This document shows, in pieces, positions 1-7,343 of a DNA stretch of 35,791 bases. The translations under genes were made by a program, and so were the position numbers. Each line of letters begins with the position of its first letter. Position 1 is the stretch's first letter. This stretch comes from Yes71-27 sp040758635 (GTDB lineage: Bacteria > Bacillota > Desulfotomaculia > Desulfotomaculales > Ammonificaceae), in NCBI GenBank assembly GCA_040758635.1, contig JBFLVI010000022.1:1-35791 (forward strand), written 5' to 3'. Below the pieces are notes generated by a model. The model was given only the letters and a program-made list of their open reading frames with translations, was not told the origin of the DNA and did not search any database.

Positions 1-12
1 TCCGCGCCATGC

Positions 13-104
13 TCGTTTTTCGCGGTCTCCAGACTTTCTGCCAAAGCTTTCCATCTGTGAATAGACAGAGCCTGTTTTCGAGAGATTAGAGTTTCGCAAC
101 ATTC
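13..104. repeat. 92-nt dispersed element, copy 1
   Basis: A perfect 20-nt block at 13-32 (TCGTTTTTCGCGGTCTCCAG) and a second block at 90-104 (AGTTTCGCAACATTC) recur at 13192-13211 and 13269-13283. The offset of 77 nt is the same in both places, while the 57 nt between the blocks are unrelated. This suggests a small mobile or structured element with conserved ends. No coding capacity is seen. The rest of the stretch up to 189 holds nothing recognisable. Confidence 0.5.
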
Positions 105-180
105 CCCTAACCACTGCTAACAAATCGTTCTTCAGAGCCTGTCTCAGAAAAAATAGTATGGGGTTGTCATGGGAAATATG

Positions 181-211
181 CCCAAAAATAAAAGAGCCCG
201 CAGGCTCTTTT
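181..211 (-). terminator. Intrinsic terminator of the HD-GYP gene
   Basis: A perfect 9-bp stem (AAAAGAGCC at 190-198, GGCTCTTTT at 203-211) closes a 4-nt loop. On the minus strand it is followed by a T-rich run (TTTTATTTTT). It lies 24 nt beyond the stop codon of the HD-GYP gene. Confidence 0.85.
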
Positions 212-234
212 GCCGCAACCCCGGCCCTGCGAGA

Positions 235-1251
235 TTAGGTGGCCGCCAGTTGCACCTGTCCTTTGAAAACCATTTGCTCAGCCGGCGTTCCCTTTCTAAA
301 GCACCGCAGGAAGGCTTCGACCACCCGCGGATCAAACTGGCTCCCGGCGTGCAACTCCAGTTCCCGAAGCGCCATTTCCGGTGAAATTTGGGGCTTGTAA
401 GCCCGCTCCGAAACCATGGCGTCAAAACTGTCTGCAACACCTAAGATTCTTGCCCCGACGGGAATCTCCTGGCCCTTCAAACCGTAAGGATACCCGCCCC
501 CGTCCCAGCGTTCGTGGTGGTAAAGCGTGATCACCGCAATCTCTTGAAGCTTGGGAATGTCTCGCAAAATCCGGTAGCTGAGTACCGGGTGCCGCCTGAT
601 CTCTTCCCATTCCTGGGGTCGCAGTTTCCCCGGCTTTTTGAGCGGCTGTTCCGAAACCGCGATCTTCCCGATATCGTGCAAAAGCCCGGCGAAATAAACG
701 ACTTCCTGCTGGTAGTAACCCAGGCCCATCTCTTTTGCGATCGCCAGGGCATATTCCGCCACGCTCTGGGAGTGCCGGGCGGTATGCGGGTCACGGGCAT
801 CGAGGACCCGGCTCAGCGTACTGACCACTCCGCAAAACAACTCCTGCAACCTCCGGGCCTGCCCCTCCGCCTGTTCCCTTCTTGCCACCGCCTTTCCGAA
901 GGCGCCAACCACAGCATAAAGCGCCAGGAAGGAAATCACGGCCAGTACGAAGATGCCGAGGTCGGAATTGTTTTTAAAGGCCGCCGCCGAACCCTTCAGA
1001 AAAACCACCGCCCCCGCAGCGGCCCCCGCTAAGAGGGCAATTACGACCGCAACCAGGCGGGAAAAAAGGAGTGCCAGGACTACCGGAACAAAGTAAAAGG
1101 CAGGGATTACCACCTGGAAAGGCCGACCCTGCGTCAGGTAATCGACCATCGAAACCAGAACGAGAAAACAGAGCGTCCCGGCAACGGCCATCAACCGGAT
1201 AACCGGGAAAGAAGAGGAAGAGATGGCCTTCTTAGCTAACTTTAACAACAT
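235..1251 (-). CDS. Membrane-anchored HD-GYP domain protein (probable c-di-GMP phosphodiesterase)
   Basis: A 338-residue protein with about four hydrophobic segments in the first 120 residues (roughly 19-35, 47-63, 66-84, 99-117), followed by an HD-GYP domain. The metal-binding HD pair sits in LLHDIGKIA (about residues 190-198) and the family signature HHERWDGGGYP at about 245-255, so all hallmark residues are present. HD-GYP proteins hydrolyse cyclic di-GMP; that activity here is inferred from the family. The N-terminal part is not a recognised sensor domain. The start at 1251 has GAGGAG about 10 nt upstream. An in-frame start at 1302 is possible but has no comparable ribosome site. The gene ends in its own terminator and is separated from the upstream methyltransferase by 283 nt with no recognised feature, so it is probably transcribed alone. 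Confidence 0.88.
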   Translation of the reverse strand: MLLKLAKKAISSSSFPVIRLMAVAGTLCFLVLVSMVDYLTQGRPFQVVIPAFYFVPVVLALLFSRLVAVVIALLAGAAAGAVVFLKGSAAAFKNNSDLGIFVLAVISFLALYAVVGAFGKAVARREQAEGQARRLQELFCGVVSTLSRVLDARDPHTARHSQSVAEYALAIAKEMGLGYYQQEVVYFAGLLHDIGKIAVSEQPLKKPGKLRPQEWEEIRRHPVLSYRILRDIPKLQEIAVITLYHHERWDGGGYPYGLKGQEIPVGARILGVADSFDAMVSERAYKPQISPEMALRELELHAGSQFDPRVVEAFLRCFRKGTPAEQMVFKGQVQLAAT

Positions 1252-1534
1252 AACCAAACTTCTCCTCAGATCGGTACCGACATTATTCGTCACAATTCGC
1301 AAAAATCCTTCTCGAAAATTTCATTTTTTGAGATTTAATGAAAAACAGGAATAAAAGAGCAATTCGCCCGGGAAAAGAGGCTCGGAAGGTCATAGATGGT
1401 ATTCTTTAAGGGGAATCCGGAGAAATTCGGGCTTGATCTGAAACAAACAAGGATGACCGGCCACTGATTTCTGGATACTGGATACCAACGCGGAAGGGAC
1501 CGGACGGAACCGGAAGCAAAGAACCCTCAGAATT

Positions 1535-2233
1535 CTAACAGTTTTCTGAAAGCTGCGCGCCTTTGTCCACCCGGAAAACCAGCACCGCCCCAAAGGGTCG
1601 GGCCACAAGGCGCCCGGCAAGTTCAAAACAGTGCGCATAGCGCAGGAGGCCTTTCGGAAGCCGGGGCGGAAAGTAAACCCCTCCCGCCCACGTGCAAGCG
1701 GAAACGGGCAGGGTTTTCTGGATTAAGCGCCGGACTCCCCAGAGCGTATAAAACCTGGCGTGAGCGAACACACCCCGCCCGCGCCGCCTCAAGGCCCAGA
1801 GGCTCAGCCGGTTCAGCACGCCGATCACCAGTCTGCCGCCGGGTTTGAGCACCCGCCACATCTCCCGAAGCGCTTCTTCGGGGTAGGGAAGGAATTCCAA
1901 CACCGTAAAACATACCACTGCATCGTAAGACGTCTGGGGAAAGGGAAGCGCGGTGATATCAGCGTGCACAAGTTTCACATTGTCGCCGTACAGCTTTTGC
2001 CGGGCCAGGCCCAGCATCGCACCCGAGATGTCTACCCCGGTGACCGTCACGCCCCGCAGCGCCAGTTCGCGGGCAAGCACCCCCGTCCCGCAACCCGCGT
2101 CCAGAACCTCTTCTCCAGAACGGGGTTCCAGCGCCCGCAAGAGAAGTTCCAGCTCGAACCGCCAGGCCACCCGCCCCCGGGGAGTCGCGTACCAGGAGTC
2201 GTAACCGGCGGCATAATCGTCGAAAAGCGCCAT
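1535..2233 (-). CDS. Class I SAM-dependent methyltransferase
   Basis: A 232-residue protein of the UbiE/Methyltransf_11 type. Motif I, VLDAGCGTG, lies at residues 43-51. The acidic residue that binds the SAM ribose is in VTGVDIS (D68). A second acidic loop (HADITALPF) and the LKPGGRLVIG strand follow. The substrate cannot be told from sequence. The start codon lies 12 nt after the rodA stop, so the two genes are likely co-transcribed from the rodA promoter. The ribosome site is weak (CAGG), consistent with translation depending on the upstream gene. The C-terminal 40 residues carry no motif I recognise. Confidence 0.85.
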   Translation of the reverse strand: MALFDDYAAGYDSWYATPRGRVAWRFELELLLRALEPRSGEEVLDAGCGTGVLARELALRGVTVTGVDISGAMLGLARQKLYGDNVKLVHADITALPFPQTSYDAVVCFTVLEFLPYPEEALREMWRVLKPGGRLVIGVLNRLSLWALRRRGRGVFAHARFYTLWGVRRLIQKTLPVSACTWAGGVYFPPRLPKGLLRYAHCFELAGRLVARPFGAVLVFRVDKGAQLSENC

Positions 2234-2245
2234 CGGAAACCTGCG

Positions 2246-3385
2246 TCAGAATAGTATCTTCTGCCGCCTGGCGTAGATGTTTTCCAGCAGGCCGATCGCC
2301 GCCAGGTTGGTCAGCATCGCGCTTCCCCCGTAGCTAAAAAGCGGCAGCGGGATGCCGGTCACCGGCATGATTCCCATAGTCATACCGATATTCACCAGGA
2401 TGTGAAAAACAAACATGGTGACGATCCCTGTGGCCAGCAGGCGGCCAAAGGAGTCCTTCGCCACGGTGACAACCTTTATCGCCCGGAAGAGAAGCAAGTA
2501 GTAGAGGACCAGCAGTACTACCGCCCCGACGAATCCCAACTCCTCACCGACGACCGAAAAGATGAAGTCGGTGTGCTGCTCCGGCAGGAAGTTTAATTGG
2601 TTCTGCGTGCCGTTAAAAAGCCCGCGGCCCCACAACCCGCCGGAGCCGAGCGCGATCTGGGACTGGATCATGTGGTAGCCCGCCCCCTGCCAGTCCTGCC
2701 AGGGGTCGAGAAAAATGGTCAACCGGGCAATCTGGTATTCTTTGAGGGGAATCCAGACGCCGTAGTTCAGGTGCGCCCAGATCCAGCCGCAGACCCCCAG
2801 GAATCCCGTTCCCCCCAGTGCCAGAAGCGTGGTCGCCCGCACCCCGGCCATGTAGAGCATGCTGAAGGTGACGGCGACGAAAACCAGGGAAGTGCCCAGG
2901 TCCGGCTGCTTCAGGATAAGCAAGAGCGGGAGACCGACATACAGGAACACGGGCAGCAAGTCACGCAGGCGCTCCAACCTTTCCTCCCGCCGGGCAAGGA
3001 AGTTGGCCAGGGTGATGATAATCACAAATTTAGCAAACTCCGAGGGCTGCAAAAGGAAAGGGCCGAGCTTGATCCAGCGCTGCGCCCCGAGGGCCGTATG
3101 TCCCATAAACAGGACTGCCGCCAGGAGCAGGAGGTTCACCACGTACAGGACGGTAGCGTAGCGCGGCAACTCCTCGTAACGCCAGCCCATAAAAAAGGCG
3201 GCCACGGCAAAACCTAAAAAGACCCAGATTACCTGTCGCTTTACAAAATAAAAGGCGTCCGCGCCGCTCGGATTGGTCACGTGGGTGGCGCTGGAGATGG
3301 CAATCAGGCCGTAGATGATTATTACCCCGGCAACGGCGAGCAGAGTGTAATCGAGCGTGCGCAGGAACCTTTTTACCCGTCGCAT
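2246..3385 (-). CDS. rodA: Rod-shape-determining protein RodA (SEDS peptidoglycan glycosyltransferase)
   Basis: A 379-residue polytopic membrane protein of the FtsW/RodA/SpoVE family, with about ten hydrophobic segments. Family signatures visible are QPSEFAKF (residues 113-120), KQPDLGTS (159-166, containing the catalytic-type Asp162) and LPEQHTDFIFSVVGEELG (267-284). The LNFLPEQHTDF form and the total length favour RodA over FtsW or SpoVE. SEDS proteins polymerise glycan strands from lipid II with a partner class B PBP during cell elongation. No PBP or mreBCD gene is in the window, so this copy stands outside the usual mre cluster. The start has GGTGA about 7 nt upstream, and a good promoter lies just before it at 3403-3432. 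Confidence 0.88.
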   Translation of the reverse strand: MRRVKRFLRTLDYTLLAVAGVIIIYGLIAISSATHVTNPSGADAFYFVKRQVIWVFLGFAVAAFFMGWRYEELPRYATVLYVVNLLLLAAVLFMGHTALGAQRWIKLGPFLLQPSEFAKFVIIITLANFLARREERLERLRDLLPVFLYVGLPLLLILKQPDLGTSLVFVAVTFSMLYMAGVRATTLLALGGTGFLGVCGWIWAHLNYGVWIPLKEYQIARLTIFLDPWQDWQGAGYHMIQSQIALGSGGLWGRGLFNGTQNQLNFLPEQHTDFIFSVVGEELGFVGAVVLLVLYYLLLFRAIKVVTVAKDSFGRLLATGIVTMFVFHILVNIGMTMGIMPVTGIPLPLFSYGGSAMLTNLAAIGLLENIYARRQKILF

Positions 3386-3402
3386 CTTCCTTCACCGTGA
3401 CC

Positions 3403-3432
3403 ATTATAATTAGCGGTCGCTTTAAAATACAA
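3403..3432 (-). promoter_or_regulatory. Sigma-A promoter for rodA
   Basis: A perfect -10 TATAAT (minus strand, 3403-3408) lies 18 nt from a weak -35 TTGTAT (3427-3432). Transcription would start about 10 nt before the rodA start codon, giving a very short leader. Confidence 0.6.
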
Positions 3433-3628
3433 GAGGAAATTAAATCTGGCCGCGCAACCACGCCTGTGATTCACATTGTAAAAAATTTTTTGAAATCTTT
3501 GAAGGAGAAGTCCGGCACAAAGCGAAAATATTCACTAACTACGCCTGAAGATGAAAAGAGGCGTAAGAACAGGAAAGACAGCCGGTATCTAACTCTCCAA
3601 GTCAAGAATAGCCTAAAAAGGGGGTGGC

Positions 3629-3697
3629 GTGTCAAAAGAGAAATCCCTGTTAAGTTGGGTTACTCCTTTCATTCGATCGGCTTTTCTGAAGCCGTAG
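3629..3697 (+). CDS. Possible 22-residue peptide upstream of ppaC
   Basis: A GTG-initiated frame of 22 codons with a GGGGGTG purine run just upstream. The predicted peptide is basic at the N-terminus (SKEK) and then hydrophobic/aromatic (LLSWVTPFIRSAF). It stops 54 nt before ppaC. It could be a leader peptide, a small membrane peptide or chance. No family is recognised, and the ribosome site is closer to the start than usual. Confidence 0.2.
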   Translation: MSKEKSLLSWVTPFIRSAFLKP

Positions 3698-3751
3698 GTA
3701 GGTAAAGTTTGTTAGAAAGGAAGAAACAGTTAGTACAAGGAGGTTGGCAAC

Positions 3752-4654
3752 GTGAGCGAAGTTTACGTCATCGGACACAAAAGTCCTGATACCGACACCG
3801 TGTGTTCCGCGATCGTTTACGCCGGGATCAAGGGGTATAAGGCCGCCCGACCCGGGGAACTCAACGAAGAAACAGCTTACGTCCTGGATTACTTCAAGGT
3901 TCCCGCCCCGGAGCTCCTGACAAACGCAGCCGGGAAAAAGCTGGTGCTTGTGGACCACAACGAACCCGCCCAGGTGGTTGACGGCGCCGACCAGGCGGAA
4001 ATCATCGAAGTGCTGGACCACCACAAGATGAACTTCGTCTGCAACACGCCGATTTACGTCCATGTCGAACCGGTGGGAAGCACCGCCACGGTGATCGCCA
4101 AGCACCACATGGATCAGATTAAGAACAATCCCACCTACGCCGGTCTGCTGCTGGCCGCCGTTCTCTCCGACACGGTGATCTTCAAGTCTCCGACCACGAC
4201 CGAAGAGGACAAGCAGATCGCCGCCGAACTGGCGAAAATCGCCGGCATCGCCGACATTCAGAACTTCGGCATTGACATCAAGAAAGCCAAGGCGAGCATC
4301 AAGGGCAAGCCGATCGCCGATGTCATCCACGTGGACTTCAAGGACTTCGATTTCGGCGGGAACAAGGTCGGCATCGGGCAGACCGAGGTCGTGGACATTA
4401 ACGAGGTTTACGAAAGAAAAGACGAGATCGTCGACTACTTGAACAAGCTCAAAGGTGAGAAGGGCTACGCGATGGTGGTGTTCATCGCCACCGACATCAT
4501 CAAAGAAGGCTCCGAGCTCTACTTTGCGGGAGACGCCGCGATGATGGAAAAGGCCTTCGGCCAGAAGCCGGAGGGCCCCTCGATGTGGGTCCAGGGCTGC
4601 ATGTCCCGCAAGAAACAGGTGGCGCCGCCGCTGGAGAAGGCCTTTACTTCTTAA
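3752..4654 (+). CDS. ppaC: Manganese-dependent inorganic pyrophosphatase (family II)
   Basis: A 300-residue cytosolic DHH-family enzyme that hydrolyses pyrophosphate to phosphate. The metal-ligand motifs are in family order: GHKSPDTD (H9, D13, D15), VDHNE (D68, H69), LDHHK (D89-H91) and LLAAVLSDT (D140). The C-terminal substrate-binding SRKKQ motif is near residue 288. The length matches short family II enzymes, and no CBS or DRTGG regulatory insert is present, so nucleotide control is not expected. The start is GTG with an optimal AAGGAGG 8 nt upstream. It is one of only two clear plus-strand genes in the window, and it ends in a strong terminator facing secG. Confidence 0.95.
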   Translation: MSEVYVIGHKSPDTDTVCSAIVYAGIKGYKAARPGELNEETAYVLDYFKVPAPELLTNAAGKKLVLVDHNEPAQVVDGADQAEIIEVLDHHKMNFVCNTPIYVHVEPVGSTATVIAKHHMDQIKNNPTYAGLLLAAVLSDTVIFKSPTTTEEDKQIAAELAKIAGIADIQNFGIDIKKAKASIKGKPIADVIHVDFKDFDFGGNKVGIGQTEVVDINEVYERKDEIVDYLNKLKGEKGYAMVVFIATDIIKEGSELYFAGDAAMMEKAFGQKPEGPSMWVQGCMSRKKQVAPPLEKAFTS

Positions 4655-4678
4655 GGGGATCCGAAATATAAAAGCAAC

Positions 4679-4715
4679 AAGCCCGCCGGATGCAGGACAG
4701 GCGGGCTTATTTTTA
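4679..4715 (+). terminator. Intrinsic terminator after ppaC
   Basis: A 9-bp stem (AAGCCCGCC at 4679-4687, GGCGGGCTT at 4700-4708) is followed by ATTTTTACTTTT. It may also work in reverse for the eno-secG transcript, where the minus-strand continuation is TTGTTGCTTTTATATTT. Confidence 0.88.
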
Positions 4716-4739
4716 CTTTTCTGAGAGTTAATTCGGCTA

Positions 4740-4783
4740 AGAATCCAGAATTTAGAAAGGAGAAGAGACTTCTGACTTCTAAA
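4740..4783. repeat. Heptad-type inverted repeat, short copy
   Basis: A degenerate AGAATCC/AGAATTT tract on the left and CTTCTGACTTCTAAA on the right form an imperfect palindrome (TTTAGAA at 4751-4757 pairs with TTCTAAA at 4777-4783). It belongs with the longer tracts at 14254, 17555 and 24245. Confidence 0.45.
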
Positions 4784-4804
4784 TCCCTGCTTTCAAGCCT
4801 TTTG

Positions 4805-5032
4805 CTACTTCCAGACGACCAGCAGCAGCGAAACGGCCCCGAAGACCACCGCCACCCAAATGGTCACCTTGGCCAGCCACTCGTCCAGCCCCTTTTTCTT
4901 CCCGAAAAGGCTCTCCGCACCGCCGCCGATCGCTCCCGAAAGCCCCGCGCTCCGCCCCGGCTGCAGGATAACCACCGCGATGAGCAGGATGCAGATCAAA
5001 ACGTAAATAACGGTGAAAATCGTCTTGAGCAT
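4805..5032 (-). CDS. secG: Preprotein translocase subunit SecG
   Basis: A 75-residue protein with two transmembrane segments (about 3-22 and 54-73). They are joined by the Gly-rich cytosolic loop GRSAGLSGAIGGGAESLFG, which is diagnostic for SecG. It works with SecYE in protein export. The start has GGAGGG 6 nt upstream. It follows eno by 71 nt, the usual Firmicutes arrangement, and is probably the last gene of the glycolytic transcript. Confidence 0.93.
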   Translation of the reverse strand: MLKTIFTVIYVLICILLIAVVILQPGRSAGLSGAIGGGAESLFGKKKGLDEWLAKVTIWVAVVFGAVSLLLVVWK

Positions 5033-5103
5033 CGGCTTCCCTCCAGACGGAAAACATTATAGCACAATTCTTCCCGACTGGCAATCTCTTTGCAGTAAAC
5101 CGG

Positions 5104-6384
5104 TCAAAAGCGCTTAAAAGCACCTTTCCCCGGATAAGCGGCGCTCTCTCCCAACTCCTTCTCGATCCGCAGGAGCTGGTTGTATTTGGCCACCCGCTCG
5201 CTGCGGGACGGCGCACCGGTTTTGATCTGGCCGGCGCGGGTGGCGACGGCCAGGTCAGCGATGAAGGTGTCCTCCGTCTCGCCGGAGCGGTGCGAGATGA
5301 CGACCGTGTAACCCGCCTGTCGCGCCAGGGCGATGGTTTCCAGGGTTTCCGTCAGGGTACCGATCTGGTTCAGTTTGATGAGGATCGAGTTTGCGACACC
5401 GAGCGTGATGCCGCGGCTCAGCCGCCCCGGGTTGGTCACAAAGAGGTCGTCCCCTACAAGCTGCACCGTGTTGCCGAGCCGCCGCGTGAGCAGTTCCCAA
5501 CCCTCCCAGTCTTCCTCCGCCAGGCCGTCCTCGATGGAAAGGATGGGGTACCGGCCGGCCAGGTCGGCGTAATAGTCCACCATCTCGGCGGGAGACAGGC
5601 TCCGGCCCTCGCCCTTCAGAACGTAGCGCCCGTCCTCGAAAAACTCGCTGGCCGCTGGGTCCAGCGCCAAAGCCACGTCCTCGCCCGGGTGGTAGCCAGC
5701 GCTTTCGATGGCGGCAACGAGCAGCTTCAGCGCCTCCTCGTTAGCGTCAAGGCGGGGCGCGAAACCGCCCTCATCCCCGACCGCGGTGCTGAGGCCCCGC
5801 TCGTGGAGAATCCGGCGCAGTGAATGATAAACTTCCGTCCCCATCCGGAGAGCGGTAGTGAAAGATTCGGCGCCGACCGGGACGATCATGAACTCCTGCA
5901 GGTCCAGGTTGTTGTCGGCGTGCCGGCCGCCGTTGACCACGTTCATCATCGGCACGGGGAGCAGGCTTGCCCCCACCCCGCCGAGATAGCGGTAGAGGGA
6001 CAGACCAAGCGCCGCCGCCGCCGCCCGCGCCACCGCGAGCGAAACCCCTAGGATGGCGTTCGCTCCCAGGCGCGACTTGTTTTCGGTGCCGTCAAGCTCG
6101 ATTAAAAGGGCATCAATCTCCGCCTGGTCAACGGCGTTCAACCCCACGACCTCCATCGCGATCTCGTCGTTGACGTGCTCCACCGCCCGGAGGACGCCCT
6201 TGCCTCCGTACCGCCCGGCGTCGCCGTCCCGCAGCTCAACCGCTTCGTAGGTTCCCGTCGAGGCGCCCGAAGGCACCGCCGCGCGTCCCACGGTGCCGTC
6301 CTCAAGGACCACCTCCACCTCCACCGTGGGGTTACCCCGCGAATCAAGGATCTCTCTGGCGTAAAGATCGGCGATGATAGTCAA
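5104..6384 (-). CDS. eno: Enolase (phosphopyruvate hydratase)
   Basis: A 426-residue glycolytic enzyme converting 2-phosphoglycerate to phosphoenolpyruvate. Visible family motifs are LDSRGNPTVEVEV near the N-terminus, SIEDGLAEEDWEGW, GDDLFVTN, LIKLNQIGTLTET with the catalytic Lys, and the SHRSGETED signature. I choose the TTG at 6384. GGAGGAGGG lies 6 nt upstream of it and the protein then begins TIIADLYAREILDSRG, as in other enolases. An ATG at 6408 would place this ribosome site inside the gene and add eight odd residues. Upstream lies a repeated structured element and then tpiA. The phosphoglycerate mutase gene usually found here is absent. Confidence 0.96.
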   Translation of the reverse strand: MTIIADLYAREILDSRGNPTVEVEVVLEDGTVGRAAVPSGASTGTYEAVELRDGDAGRYGGKGVLRAVEHVNDEIAMEVVGLNAVDQAEIDALLIELDGTENKSRLGANAILGVSLAVARAAAAALGLSLYRYLGGVGASLLPVPMMNVVNGGRHADNNLDLQEFMIVPVGAESFTTALRMGTEVYHSLRRILHERGLSTAVGDEGGFAPRLDANEEALKLLVAAIESAGYHPGEDVALALDPAASEFFEDGRYVLKGEGRSLSPAEMVDYYADLAGRYPILSIEDGLAEEDWEGWELLTRRLGNTVQLVGDDLFVTNPGRLSRGITLGVANSILIKLNQIGTLTETLETIALARQAGYTVVISHRSGETEDTFIADLAVATRAGQIKTGAPSRSERVAKYNQLLRIEKELGESAAYPGKGAFKRF

Positions 6385-6400
6385 CCCTTTCCCTCCTCCG

Positions 6401-6554
6401 AAAAACATACTTCTTTCGCTGGGCGCGGCGATGAGCTTCGCCCTGCTGCGTCAGGCTCGCCGGCCAGGTCCTCACGTACACCCGAAGTACGCTCCGGCCT
6501 GTCCGGCTTCGCCTTCCTTGCATTGCTCGCTCCTCCCCGCGTTTCGTAAATGTT
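6401..6554 (-). ncRNA. Dispersed structured-RNA candidate, copy 1 (tpiA-eno gap)
   Basis: This stretch aligns over its full length with 27729-27874 on the same strand. Both begin AACAT and end in GAAAGAAG plus a T-rich run, and share AAGGAAGGCGAAGC and GCGAGCCTGACGC. A long-range closing helix pairs 6529-6542 with 6423-6436 (11 of 14 positions). A terminal hairpin CGTAC/GTACG carries a 7-nt loop. Compared with copy 2, the helix shows compensatory changes (an A-U pair becomes G-C, a G-U becomes G-C), which supports an RNA structure. It ends about 10 nt before the eno ribosome site. Its function is unknown; it may be a mobile hairpin element or a leader RNA. Confidence 0.55.
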
Positions 6555-6563
6555 GCTCTTTTT

Positions 6564-6572
6564 ATTATAACA
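6564..6572 (-). promoter_or_regulatory. Possible extended -10 promoter overlapping the tpiA stop codon
   Basis: On the minus strand the end of tpiA reads TTGTTATAATAAAAAG, an extended -10 (TGn-TATAAT). No -35 hexamer is evident. If active, it would start transcription just before the structured element and eno. Confidence 0.35.
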
Positions 6573-7332
6573 ATGCCTTGCTGGCTGCGTTGATGATAGC
6601 GGCGAACGAGGACACCTTGAGGCTGGCGCCGCCCACCAGGGCGCCGTCAATATCCGGCTGCCCCAGCAAGGACGCCGCGTTTTCCGGCGTCACGCTCCCG
6701 CCGTATTGGATGCGGACCTGCATAGCCGTCGCCGGAGAATACAACCGGCCGATCAACTCCCGAATGAAGCGGTTCACCGCCTGCGCATCCTCCGGCGCCG
6801 CGTTCTTTCCCGTGCCGATGGCCCATACCGGCTCATAGGCGATGACCGTTCCCGCCGCCGCCGCTTCCTCCACGCCGGCGAAGGCGGCGGTTACCTGCCG
6901 CTCTACCACCGCGAAGGTCTCGCCCGCCTCGCGCTCCGCGAGCCGCTCCCCCACGCAGACGATGGGGGTGAGGCCGTGCCGCAGAACCGCCTTCACCTTG
7001 CGGTTCACCGTCTCGTCGGTCTCGCCGAAGTACTGGCGCCGCTCGGAGTGCCCGATAATTACGTAGCGGCAGCCGGCGTCCCGGAGCATGACCGGCGAAA
7101 CCTCCCCCGTATAGGCTCCTTGATCTTCCCAGAAGACGTTTTGCGCTGCCACCCGGACCGGGCTTCCGGATACCGCCTCAACCACCGGCCCGAGCGCCGG
7201 AAAAGCCGGGCACAAAACCACTTCCACCCCGGTAAAATCAACCCCCTGAACGATTTCCCGGGCGAACGCCACCGCCTCGGGAATCGTCTTATTCATCTTC
7301 CAGTTCCCCGCGATGATCTGTACGCGTGCCAA
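6565..7332 (-). CDS. tpiA: Triosephosphate isomerase
   Basis: A 255-residue TIM-barrel enzyme interconverting dihydroxyacetone phosphate and glyceraldehyde 3-phosphate. Active-site residues are in place: Lys12 in GNWKMN, His95 in IIGHSERR and Glu167 in AYEPVWAIGTG, with the phosphate-binding GGS and GGAS motifs at the C-terminus. Translation starts at TTG, 11 nt after the pgk stop, with a GGGGGGAG ribosome site; no better in-frame ATG exists before the conserved IIAGNWKMN. It is part of the gap-pgk-tpiA-eno operon. Confidence 0.96.
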   Translation of the reverse strand: MARVQIIAGNWKMNKTIPEAVAFAREIVQGVDFTGVEVVLCPAFPALGPVVEAVSGSPVRVAAQNVFWEDQGAYTGEVSPVMLRDAGCRYVIIGHSERRQYFGETDETVNRKVKAVLRHGLTPIVCVGERLAEREAGETFAVVERQVTAAFAGVEEAAAAGTVIAYEPVWAIGTGKNAAPEDAQAVNRFIRELIGRLYSPATAMQVRIQYGGSVTPENAASLLGQPDIDGALVGGASLKVSSFAAIINAASKALL

Positions 7333-7343
7333 AACTCTCCCCC

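Larger units (their letters stand above)
3386..3751. other. Intergenic region between divergent rodA and ppaC
   Basis: These 366 nt hold the rodA promoter (minus strand), an AT-rich stretch near 3478-3500, a possible 22-codon reading frame (3629-3697) and the strong ppaC ribosome site AAGGAGG at 3737-3743. I could not identify a convincing plus-strand -35/-10 pair for ppaC. A longer plus-strand frame through this region (3397-3705) has no ribosome site and a basic, low-complexity composition, and I do not call it. Confidence 0.6.

Noticed and set aside
3397..3705. 102-codon plus-strand frame between rodA and ppaC
   Set aside because: No ribosome site, Lys/Arg/Ser-rich low-complexity product, and it overlaps the rodA promoter.
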